NCBI GenBank assembly: GCA_934573935.1
Contig: CAKTMO010000010.1
Location: forward strand, 1-61,221
DNA: 61,221 nt
DNA from: an uncultured Oscillospiraceae bacterium
GTDB taxonomy: Bacteria; Bacillota; Clostridia; Oscillospirales; Oscillospiraceae
Direction of reading: 5' to 3'
Position 1 is the first letter of the stretch. The number at the start of each line of letters is the position of its first letter. This document shows positions 26,681 through 33,693 of the stretch, in pieces. The position numbers were made by a program, and so were the translations under genes. The notes beneath the pieces were generated by a model. It was not told where the DNA came from and did not search any database. It saw only the letters and a list, made by a program, of their open reading frames with translations.

Positions 26681-28036
26681 TCAGCCCTCCACAACCTGCA
26701 TGTCGGCGTCCGCGGCAGGCAGCGCCGCCGCGCCGCCGTCCTCCGGCATTCCATCCACAGCGCCCTCCGTGCCGCCCTCCGGCATCACGTCCGCGCCGTC
26801 CATACCGTCCACAGGCGCGCCGTCCATGCCGTCCACGCCGCTCATATCGCCGTCTGCCATATCGCCGCCGCCCATGCTGGGATCAAAGGTGGCCTCGTCA
26901 TAGGTAACGCAGGTCATCCCCGCCTTCAGGCTCTCGTCGGGGAAGGCGATATAGTCCTCGGCGGTCAACCCGTCCGTGACCACGTAAGTATCCATCTCCG
27001 CGTCATAGTCCCCCAGCTTCAGGCTGCGCTTTTCCAGCTTGCCCTTGCCGTTCTGGGCCCACACCCAGGGGGAGGAATCCGCGTCGTTGATGTAAAAGCT
27101 CGGCAGCTTCAGGGTGTCGGCGTCCTGCTCCGCATCCTGGCCGTAATCCGGCTCGATGTACACATGCTGTCCCAGCAGCAGCCCGTCGCTGCTCTCCAGC
27201 TCCACATAGAAGGGATATTTGCTGGACACAGCCGTGTCGTCGCTGCCGCTGTCATAAGAGCGATTCTGGCTGCCCTGCTGGGCGTTCTCCCAGTCGATCA
27301 TGGAGATGGTGCCCTTCCACGTCTGATCGCTGACGCGGGAGCGCACCACCACATTGGTGCCCTCCGTCAGCGTGCCGGCGTTGTTCTCGTTCACATAGCC
27401 CTTGACGCGGAAGCCCGTGGTCTCCACAATGGTCATAAAGGGCAGAGGGTTGCCCATCTGATCTGTGCCGCCGTTTTCGTTGATGGCCTTGATGCGGCCC
27501 GTCACCGGCGCCGTCACCGACACGTTCTTCACGGTGTTCTGCAGCTTTTCGATGTCCTTGGCCTTCACCGAGATGTCGTATTCCTTCTGCAGAATGTCCG
27601 TGTTCACCTGCCGGATCTCCAGGGTGTACTGCATCTGGTCGTCGGCGCTGGCGGTCAGCTTATCCTTCTCCAGCTGCTCCTTCTCCTGCTTCTTGCTCTC
27701 CAGCTCGTTTTTCAGGTTCTCCAGCTCCAGCTGGGCCTTTTCCAGATCCAGCGTCGCCTGGCTCATATCATAGGTAAACAGCACATCGCCCTCCTTGACC
27801 TCCTGATCCACCTTCACACTGATGGAGGCCACCGTGGCGTTGTCGTCCTTTTTGACCTGTGTCTCGCTCTGGGCGGTGACCATACCGGCAAAGCGGTCCA
27901 CCAGTCCCGTACCACCCAGTCCGCAGATCATGGACACAGACTGCACCGAGGCCTCGCCCTCGGCGCTTGCGCCGCAGCCGGTCAGCGCGGACAGCAGCAT
28001 CACCGTCGCCAGCACAAAAACAACGATCTTTTTCAT
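26681..28036 (-). CDS. HlyD/RND-type adaptor lipoprotein
   Basis: 451 residues. The signal peptide ends in the lipobox LTGCGA (Cys about 21). Lipoyl (DQEVKEGDVLFTYD), long coiled coil (about 85-160), second lipoyl (VTAPVTGRIKAI) and beta-barrel domains follow. The last 65 residues are a low-complexity tail of D, G, M, A and P repeats. It is the first gene of an operon that holds a second, different adaptor after the ATPase. It is lipid-anchored where the other has a membrane helix, so the two may form a mixed ring or serve different steps. Confidence 0.88.
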   Translation of the reverse strand: MKKIVVFVLATVMLLSALTGCGASAEGEASVQSVSMICGLGGTGLVDRFAGMVTAQSETQVKKDDNATVASISVKVDQEVKEGDVLFTYDMSQATLDLEKAQLELENLKNELESKKQEKEQLEKDKLTASADDQMQYTLEIRQVNTDILQKEYDISVKAKDIEKLQNTVKNVSVTAPVTGRIKAINENGGTDQMGNPLPFMTIVETTGFRVKGYVNENNAGTLTEGTNVVVRSRVSDQTWKGTISMIDWENAQQGSQNRSYDSGSDDTAVSSKYPFYVELESSDGLLLGQHVYIEPDYGQDAEQDADTLKLPSFYINDADSSPWVWAQNGKGKLEKRSLKLGDYDAEMDTYVVTDGLTAEDYIAFPDESLKAGMTCVTYDEATFDPSMGGGDMADGDMSGVDGMDGAPVDGMDGADVMPEGGTEGAVDGMPEDGGAAALPAADADMQVVEG

Positions 28037-28156
28037 CCTGTTTCTCCTTGTTTGATGTTTTTCTGATGAGCGCTATTGATCCATATATGTATAGACGTTC
28101 CCGCGCCCGAAAATGTTCCCATTTCTTCCACAATTTTTTCACAACTGTATTAACAC

Positions 28157-28173
28157 AATTGGTACACCCAATT
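28157..28173. promoter_or_regulatory. Operator-like palindrome over the exporter promoter -10
   Basis: AATTGG-TACAC-CCAATT is a perfect 6-bp-arm inverted repeat overlapping the -10 hexamer. That position suits a repressor of the exporter operon. Confidence 0.5.
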
Positions 28174-28198
28174 ATACCAGAGCCCCGCCCATTGTCAA
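28171..28198 (-). promoter_or_regulatory. Promoter of the MacAB-like exporter operon
   Basis: Minus-strand TTGACA (28193-28198), 16 bp, TATAAT (28171-28176) with an upstream TG (extended -10). It is fully consensus and implies a leader of about 125 nt before the lipoprotein start. Confidence 0.8.
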
Positions 28199-28346
28199 GC
28201 GGAATTCCCACAAAAAACCTCCCCCAACCACCCGTCGGAATCGACAAAAAGACACGGCCTCCCGCCGTGTCTTTTTTGCTTGTCAAAAGCCTGCGCGCAG
28301 CCTTCCAAGGCCACCTTGTGTAAAAAGGATTTCCTTTGGATGGCGC

Positions 28347-28426
28347 GTAGGGGCGGGGCTCTGCCCCGCCCACCGTATGCCAAACACACCGCCTGCTAAG
28401 AGGGAGGGGCAGAGCCCCGCCCCTAC
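28347..28426. repeat. GTAGGGG terminal-inverted-repeat element, copy 1
   Basis: Perfect 21-bp terminal inverted repeats (28347-28367 and 28406-28426), beginning GTAGGGGCGGGGCTCTG, enclose 38 bp. The left end is itself a GGGGC/GCCCC hairpin. No coding potential. It lies in the gene-free stretch 28200-28840. Confidence 0.85.
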
Positions 28427-28502
28427 TCACAATATGATACAGTCGCCCCCACATGCCCGTCAGCCATTGAAGGGGTAACCCCCATAACTTCCGCCTACCA
28501 AA

Positions 28503-28638
28503 GCCTCCCTCTGACGAGGGAGGTGTCATGACCAAAGGTCATGACGGAGGGAGAGACGATAGAACGCAAGGGCTGCAGCAGGGCATCGGTCTCTCCCCCA
28601 GTCACCTTCGGTGACAGCCCCCTCGTCGGTGGGAGCCA
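28503..28638. repeat. Composite inverted repeat, family A copy 2
   Basis: Same layout as 18025-18158, with GCCTCCCTCTGACGAGGGAGG and TCTCTCCCCCAGTCACC blocks identical. The variable stem-loop differs (GTCATGACC/GGTCATGAC here), and the central 40 bp are unrelated. Conserved ends with compensating stem changes suggest that RNA or DNA structure is maintained. Confidence 0.8.
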
Positions 28639-28669
28639 TGGATACGACGCATTTCCGCCAGAAACTTCA

Positions 28670-28697
28670 TAGGGGCGGACAGAGTCGTCCGCCCCTA
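28670..28697. repeat. Short TAGGGGCGGAC palindrome
   Basis: Arms 28670-28680 and 28687-28697 are an 11-bp perfect inverted repeat with a 6-nt loop. It shares the TAGGGGCGG edge with the terminal-repeat elements and may be a minimal copy. Confidence 0.65.
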
Positions 28698-28841
28698 CAA
28701 ATTCTACCATACCCATTTGCAGGACAGCATGACCACGCCACAAAGCAAGCACCCTCAGGGTGTATATCACCCTTTTCCCCATCATGCCGCCACCGGCGGC
28801 ATACCTCAACTCTTCACTCTTCTCTCTTATCTCTTCACTGT

Positions 28842-28874
28842 AAAAAGCGCCTGACCCACAGTCAGGCGCTTTTT
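28842..28874 (-). terminator. Terminator of murI-argS
   Basis: AAAAAGCGCCTGAC (28842-28855) pairs with GTCAGGCGCTTTTT (28861-28874). It lies 5 bp after the argS stop; the minus-strand T run makes it a strong intrinsic terminator. Confidence 0.85.
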
Positions 28875-28878
28875 ATTC

Positions 28879-30621
28879 TCACATCTTCTCCGGCGCGGAG
28901 CACCCGATCAGCGTCATGCCGTTTTTCAGCACGGCCCGTGCGGTGTCCGCCAGCTTCAGGCGCGCCAGCAGCACGTTCTCCGCCTCGCCCTTGATGCGGC
29001 AGGCGTTGTAGAACTTGTGGAAGGCCGCCGCCAGCTCCGTCAGATACCGATTGATAAAGCTGGGGTCGTAATCCCGCGCCGCCAGCTGCACCACCACCGG
29101 ATACTGGGCCAGCTGCTTGATCAGCGCCTTCTCCTCCGCCGCGCCCAGCACCGTGAAGTCCACATCGGCGGCGTCCTTCACCTGATAGCCCTCCGCCGCC
29201 AGCGCCTTCAGCAGCGTGCAGATGCGGGCGTGGGCGTACTGGACGTAGTACACGGGATTCTCGCTGTCCTCCCGCACCGCCAGACCCAGATCGAACTCCA
29301 TCTGGGTCTCCGGCTTGGCGTTGAAGAAATAGCGACAGGCGTCCACAGGGATCTCGTCCAGCAGATCCGTCAAGCTGATGGCCTTGCCGGTGCGCTTGGA
29401 CATCCGCACCACCTCGCCGTCCCGCACCAGCTTCACCAGCTGCATCAGCACGATGTCCAGCCGGTGCTCGCCGTCCAGGCCCAGAGCGTCCATGGCGCCC
29501 TTCAGGCGGGCCACGTGGCCGTGATGGTCGGCGCCCCAGATGTTGATGACCTTGTCAAAGCCCCGCACGGCGAATTTGTTCCGGTGATAGGCGATATCCG
29601 CGGCAAAATAGGTGTAAAACCCGTTGGCCCTGCGCAGCACGTCGTCCTTCAGCGCCAGCTTCTCGATGTCCGCGTCGGACTTACCGGCAGCCCGCAGGTT
29701 CTTCGCCAGGATCTCCGCAGTCTTCAGCCACAGGGCCCCGTCCTTTTCGTAGGTATACCCCTGCGCCGTCAGCGCCGCCACCGTGTCCGCCACATAGCCG
29801 CTCTCGTGAAGAGAGGACTCAAAGAACCACTGGTCATACCGAATGCCGTAGCGCTCCAGATCCGCCTTCATCTTGGGGATGTTCCGGTCAAGGCCGAAGC
29901 GTGCCAGCGCGTCGTGGCGGGTCTTCTCGTCGCAGTCCAGATACTTCTCGCCCTCCTGGTCATAGAAGGCCTGCGCCAGCTCGCGGATGTCGTCGCCGTG
30001 ATAGCCGTCCTCCGGAAACTCCACCGTGTCCTCGCCCTTGATGATCTGGAAATAGCGCGCCTCCAGACTCTTGGCAAACTTTTCGATTTGGTTGCCCGCG
30101 TCGTTGACATAGAACTCACGCCACACGTCCGCGCCGGACTTCTGCAGCACGCTGGCCAGCGTGTCGCCCAGCACGCCGCCCCGGGCGTTGCCCATGTGCA
30201 TGGGCCCCGTGGGGTTGGCGGAGACGAACTCCACCATGATCCTGCGGCCCTTCAGCATGTCGCTGCAGCCGTAGTCCGCGCCCGCCGCCTCGATGGCCGC
30301 CACGGTGTCGCCGAACCATTTGTCCCCCAGCCGGAAGTTCATAAAGCCCGGGCCCGCGATCTCCACCGTAGTGAAATAGCTGCTCTCCAGCGCCATGCGC
30401 TCCGTCAGGATCGCCGCCACCTGGCGGGGGTTCATCTTCATGGCCTTGGCCGCCGCCAGGCAGAAGGTGGTGGTGTAGTCGCCATTGGCTACATCCTTGG
30501 GGATCTCCACCGACGGCTCGATGGTCACGCCCTCCGGCAGAAGCCCCTCCTGCACCGCGGCGGCATACGCCTGCTTCGTCAGCTCCTGCACCTGCTCCTT
30601 GGCCATTTGGATCATATTCAT
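28879..30621 (-). CDS. argS: Arginyl-tRNA synthetase
   Basis: 580 residues. It charges tRNA-Arg with arginine. The N-terminal Arg-S additional domain (1-110) precedes the Rossmann core, with the HIGH-type motif PMHMGNARGG (about 141-150) and the KMSKS-type RMSKRTGKAIS; the C-terminal DALR helical bundle ends in KNGMTLIG. It is the second gene after murI, with a 12-bp gap and AAGGAG upstream of the start. Confidence 0.97.
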   Translation of the reverse strand: MNMIQMAKEQVQELTKQAYAAAVQEGLLPEGVTIEPSVEIPKDVANGDYTTTFCLAAAKAMKMNPRQVAAILTERMALESSYFTTVEIAGPGFMNFRLGDKWFGDTVAAIEAAGADYGCSDMLKGRRIMVEFVSANPTGPMHMGNARGGVLGDTLASVLQKSGADVWREFYVNDAGNQIEKFAKSLEARYFQIIKGEDTVEFPEDGYHGDDIRELAQAFYDQEGEKYLDCDEKTRHDALARFGLDRNIPKMKADLERYGIRYDQWFFESSLHESGYVADTVAALTAQGYTYEKDGALWLKTAEILAKNLRAAGKSDADIEKLALKDDVLRRANGFYTYFAADIAYHRNKFAVRGFDKVINIWGADHHGHVARLKGAMDALGLDGEHRLDIVLMQLVKLVRDGEVVRMSKRTGKAISLTDLLDEIPVDACRYFFNAKPETQMEFDLGLAVREDSENPVYYVQYAHARICTLLKALAAEGYQVKDAADVDFTVLGAAEEKALIKQLAQYPVVVQLAARDYDPSFINRYLTELAAAFHKFYNACRIKGEAENVLLARLKLADTARAVLKNGMTLIGCSAPEKM

Positions 30622-30633
30622 ATCGTTCTCTCC

Positions 30634-31443
30634 TTAGTATTTGTCAATATCCACTTCCAGCACCCGTGGCGCCGGTTCCCGTAAAAACTGCGGTGCCAGC
30701 GCGCCGAAATCGCCGGTAATGTCGCTGGCATACAGGGTGATGCCCCCCTGCCGCTCACCGCACAGGGCGCCGCGCTCCGCCAGCGAATCCTTCAGCTGCC
30801 GCGCCGCCTGAGCGCCGGAATCCACCAGCGTCACATCGGGGCCCATGATCTCCCCCACCACCTCTTCCAGCAGCGGATAGTGGGTGCAGCCCATGATCAG
30901 GGTGTCGATCCCCGCCTCCCGCAGCGGCGTCAGGTACTCCCGCGCCACCGTCTCGATCACGCAGTCGCCCCTGCGGTAGCGGCCGTTTTCCACCAGCGGC
31001 ACAAACAGGGGACACGCCTTGGCGATGACGCGCACCTCCCCGTCCATGGCGGCGATGGTGCGCTCATACGCGCCGGAGCGCACCGACGCGGCGGTGGCGA
31101 TCAGTCCCACCCGCTTGTTGCGGGTCACTGCCAGCGCACGGCGGCAGGCGGGCTCCACCACCCCCAGAACGGGCACCTCGCTCTCCCCCTGCAGCACCGG
31201 CAGCACGTTGCTGGACACCGTGCCGCAGGCCACCAGCAGCGCCTTGATGTCAAACCCCCGCAGGAAATGCACATCCTGTCGGGCGTATTTCAGCAGGATC
31301 TCCCGCGATCTTCCGCCATAGGGGACACGGGACGTGTCTCCGAAGTATATAATATTCTCGAAGGGCAATATGCTGCGGATCTCCCGCACGGCAGTCAGCC
31401 CGCCAAGTCCGGAGTCAAACACTCCGATGGGCCGTTCGTCCAT
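30634..31443 (-). CDS. murI: Glutamate racemase
   Basis: 269 residues from the ATG at 31443, where AAGGAG is correctly spaced; the ATG at 31464 has none. It makes D-glutamate for peptidoglycan. The two catalytic cysteines are C73 (LLVACGTVSSN) and C186 (LIMGCTHYPLL); FDSGLGGLTAV is the N-terminal signature. It has its own near-consensus promoter and is cotranscribed with argS. Confidence 0.96.
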   Translation of the reverse strand: MDERPIGVFDSGLGGLTAVREIRSILPFENIIYFGDTSRVPYGGRSREILLKYARQDVHFLRGFDIKALLVACGTVSSNVLPVLQGESEVPVLGVVEPACRRALAVTRNKRVGLIATAASVRSGAYERTIAAMDGEVRVIAKACPLFVPLVENGRYRRGDCVIETVAREYLTPLREAGIDTLIMGCTHYPLLEEVVGEIMGPDVTLVDSGAQAARQLKDSLAERGALCGERQGGITLYASDITGDFGALAPQFLREPAPRVLEVDIDKY

Positions 31444-31477
31444 ATACCCACTCCTTGCCTGCAAAAGTCAATATAAT

Positions 31478-31506
31478 ATTATACTATGCCGCGCCGCCGT
31501 TCACAA
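31478..31506 (-). promoter_or_regulatory. Promoter of murI-argS
   Basis: Minus-strand TTGTGA (31501-31506), 17 bp, TATAAT (31478-31483). The -10 lies inside a TATAATATTATA palindrome (31472-31483). Confidence 0.75.
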
Positions 31507-31560
31507 GCAAAAAATTGCCCCGCATACCTATTTTTTCTATAGCGTTCCCATTGACAGCCG

Positions 31561-31569
31561 TGCTATAAT
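31561..31569 (+). promoter_or_regulatory. Extended -10 promoter of the small acidic protein gene
   Basis: TGCTATAAT is a full extended -10, 41 nt before the start. A TTGACA at 31551-31556 is too close (7 bp) to be its -35, so recognition probably rests on the TG extension. Confidence 0.6.
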
Positions 31570-31610
31570 AGCTTATCGAAACATCCTTGCCCCACAGGAG
31601 GTGGCTTTTT

Positions 31611-32024
31611 ATGGAACTGAAGCTGACACAAAAGCAGTTCCGGCGTCTGCTGGATCTGGTATACATCGGCAACTGGGTGCTGAATTCCACCCGCGGCGAC
31701 GACCGCATCCGCGAGTATGACCAGGTGGAAAGTCTCGTGTTCTCCCACTGTCTGGGTCAGGGCATGGCCTCCCTGACGGAGCTGTACCACGGCGAGCTGA
31801 TCCCAAGCCGCGCCTTTGCCGAGGGCGGCATCCACGAGGCCATCATGGCCTACGAGGACACCACCTTCTTTGAGATTCTGGCCCAGGAGCTGGCCCTGCG
31901 GGACATGGACGATCCCCCCATCACGCCGGAAAACTACGACGAGATCATGGCGCGCATGGAAACGTACTTAGGAGAATTCGAAGAACACGGCACCGACCAC
32001 ATCACCGTGGATCTGGATGAATGA
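31611..32024 (+). CDS. Conserved-looking small acidic protein
   Basis: 137 residues from the ATG at 31611, with AGGAGG 8-9 nt upstream. It is helical and acidic, with no signal peptide or membrane segment. Features include LTQKQFRRLLDLVYIGNWV at the N-terminus, FFEILAQELALRDM in the middle and a DLDE end. I do not recognise a family. It stands alone between divergent murI and thyA, with its own promoter and terminator. Confidence 0.75.
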   Translation: MELKLTQKQFRRLLDLVYIGNWVLNSTRGDDRIREYDQVESLVFSHCLGQGMASLTELYHGELIPSRAFAEGGIHEAIMAYEDTTFFEILAQELALRDMDDPPITPENYDEIMARMETYLGEFEEHGTDHITVDLDE

Positions 32025-32031
32025 GTTTTTC

Positions 32032-32117
32032 GTAGGGGGCGGCGTCCTCGACGCCCCGACGTCCATTTGAAAATGCCGCCGCAAACCGTGCGGGCCGTCG
32101 AGGACGCCGCCCCCTAC
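32032..32117. repeat. GTAGGGG terminal-inverted-repeat element, copy 2
   Basis: Perfect 22-bp inverted ends (32032-32053 and 32096-32117), beginning GTAGGGGGCGGCGTCC, enclose 42 bp. The left end plus the next bases match the right part of the element at 57918-58006 in reverse complement at about 27 of 29 positions. It lies directly after the stop of the small acidic protein gene. Confidence 0.85.
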
Positions 32118-32150
32118 ACACATTTGTCAAAGCATTGCACCAACCATAAG

Positions 32151-32181
32151 CAGGACGCTCTTGCCAGCGTCCTGTTTTTTT
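32151..32181 (+). terminator. Terminator upstream of thyA
   Basis: CAGGACGCT (32151-32159) and AGCGTCCTG (32166-32174) are followed by seven T. It ends the small acidic protein transcript and also carries the thyA -35 in its loop and right arm. Confidence 0.85.
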
Positions 32182-32189
32182 GCTACAAT
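32161..32189 (+). promoter_or_regulatory. Promoter of thyA-folA, nested in the terminator
   Basis: TTGCCA (32161-32166), 17 bp, TACAAT (32184-32189) with an extended TGC. The -35 is in the terminator loop and the T run is part of the spacer. Confidence 0.65.
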
Positions 32190-32205
32190 GATACAAATCG
32201 TATCA
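32189..32205. promoter_or_regulatory. Operator-like palindrome at the thyA start point
   Basis: TGATAC-AAATC-GTATCA is a perfect inverted repeat beginning at the last base of the -10. It would overlap the transcription start, so a repressor site is plausible. No cognate regulator is identified. Confidence 0.45.
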
Positions 32206-32223
32206 CCACAGGAGGAACGCACT

Positions 32224-33054
32224 ATGAGCTACGCTGACGAGGTATTCCAACAGAACTGCCGCGACATTTTGACCCACGGCGTGTGGGACACCGACCAAAA
32301 GGTGCGTCCCCACTGGGCCGACGGTGCCCCCGCCCACACCGTTAAAAAATTCGGCATCGTCAACCGCTACGACCTCAGCCGTGAATTTCCCATCCTGACC
32401 CTGCGCCGCACCTACTTCAAGACCTGCATCGACGAGCTCCTCTGGATCTGGCAGCAGAAGTCCAACAACATCCACGACCTGCGGGGCAACATCTGGGACA
32501 GCTGGGCCGACGAGACCGGCTCCATCGGCAAGGCCTACGGCTACCAGCTTGCCATCAAGCACCAGTACCCCGAAGGGGAGATGGATCAGGTGGATCGCGT
32601 GCTGTATGACCTGAAGCACAACCCCGCCAGCCGCCGCATCCTCACCAACCTCTACAATTTTCAGGACCTGCACGAAATGGCCCTCTACCCCTGTGCCTAT
32701 TCCATGACCTTCAACGTCTCCGGCAATACCCTCAACGCCATCCTGAACCAGCGCAGTCAGGACATGCTGGCCGCCAATAACTGGAACGTGGTGCAGTACA
32801 GCGTCCTGGTCCACATGATGGCCCAGGTCTCCGGCCTGAAGGCCGGCGAACTGGTCCACGTCATCGCCGACGCCCATATCTATGACCGCCATGTTCCCAT
32901 CATCGAAAAGCTGCTGACGCAGGAGCCCCAGCCCGCCCCCATCTTCCACATGGACCCCTCCGTCACCGATTTCTATCAATTCACCCGCGACAGCTTCTCT
33001 CTGGAGGGCTACCACCCCTGCCCCTTCACCGACGAGATCCCCGTCGCCATCTGA
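32224..33054 (+). CDS. thyA: Thymidylate synthase
   Basis: 276 residues from the ATG at 32224; AGGAGG lies 8 nt upstream. It methylates dUMP to dTMP, turning methylene-tetrahydrofolate into dihydrofolate. The nucleophile is C157 in ALYPCAYSMTF. NQRSQDMLAANNWN binds phosphate and dUMP, and HIYDRH follows. The PCA rather than PCH motif and QRSQD point to the Bacillus-phage-like subtype. It is 20 bp ahead of folA, which recycles the dihydrofolate it makes. Confidence 0.96.
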   Translation: MSYADEVFQQNCRDILTHGVWDTDQKVRPHWADGAPAHTVKKFGIVNRYDLSREFPILTLRRTYFKTCIDELLWIWQQKSNNIHDLRGNIWDSWADETGSIGKAYGYQLAIKHQYPEGEMDQVDRVLYDLKHNPASRRILTNLYNFQDLHEMALYPCAYSMTFNVSGNTLNAILNQRSQDMLAANNWNVVQYSVLVHMMAQVSGLKAGELVHVIADAHIYDRHVPIIEKLLTQEPQPAPIFHMDPSVTDFYQFTRDSFSLEGYHPCPFTDEIPVAI

Positions 33055-33074
33055 CATACAAAGGAGCGCCGCCT

Positions 33075-33647
33075 ATGTTCGCCATCGCCGCCGTCTCCCA
33101 GAATTGGGGCATCGGCAAAGATAACCGCCTGCTGTTCCACATCTCCGCCGATATGAAGCGCTTCCGCGCCCTGACGGAGAACAGGACCGTCCTCATGGGC
33201 CGCAAGACCCTGCAAAGCCTCCCCGGCGGCAAGGGTCTCCCCCACCGCCGCAATGTCGTCCTGACCACCGATCCCGCCTTCACCGCCCCCGACGCGGAGA
33301 TCGCCCACACCCCCATCCAGGCGGTGTTCTCCGCCGGAGAGGACGCCGCCGTCATCGGCGGCGAGAGTGTGTACCGCCTCCTTCTCCCCCTGTGCGAACG
33401 GGTGTATCTCACCAGGATCTTCGCCGACGCCGAAGCCGACGCCTTCTTCCCCGATCTGGACGCCGACCCCCGCTGGCAGGTGGACACCGAAAGCGAGATC
33501 TTCCAGGAAAACGGCCTCCGCTACCAGTTCGTGGACTACATCCCCGTCCAACAGCAGGACGACTTGACCGACCTCCTCCCCGACCGCGGTGAGCCGCTCC
33601 CCTTCGCCCCCGAGCCGGATTTCTCCGCCCTGACAGGGATCCTGTAA
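33075..33647 (+). CDS. folA: Dihydrofolate reductase
   Basis: 190 residues. It reduces dihydrofolate to tetrahydrofolate. Family marks include AAVSQNWGIGKDNRLLFHI (N-terminal loop), the catalytic acidic residue in ADMKRF, LMGRKTLQSLPGGKGLPHR and VIGGESVYRLLLP. It is about 25 residues longer than typical, with a proline/acid-rich tail after the core. It is cotranscribed with thyA, and the pair forms the thymidylate cycle. AAAGGAG precedes the start. Confidence 0.95.
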   Translation: MFAIAAVSQNWGIGKDNRLLFHISADMKRFRALTENRTVLMGRKTLQSLPGGKGLPHRRNVVLTTDPAFTAPDAEIAHTPIQAVFSAGEDAAVIGGESVYRLLLPLCERVYLTRIFADAEADAFFPDLDADPRWQVDTESEIFQENGLRYQFVDYIPVQQQDDLTDLLPDRGEPLPFAPEPDFSALTGIL

Positions 33648-33663
33648 TGACAAAACACCGCAA

Positions 33664-33690
33664 AAAAGCACGCCTTACGGCGTGCTTTTC
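33664..33690. terminator. Bidirectional terminator between folA and the AAA gene
   Basis: AAAAGCACGCC-TTAC-GGCGTGCTTTT, a symmetrical hairpin serving both converging operons. Confidence 0.85.
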
Positions 33691-33693
33691 CTG

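Noticed and set aside
31551..31569. TTGACA with TATAAT as a standard promoter
   Set aside because: The spacing is only 7 bp; the extended -10 alone was kept.
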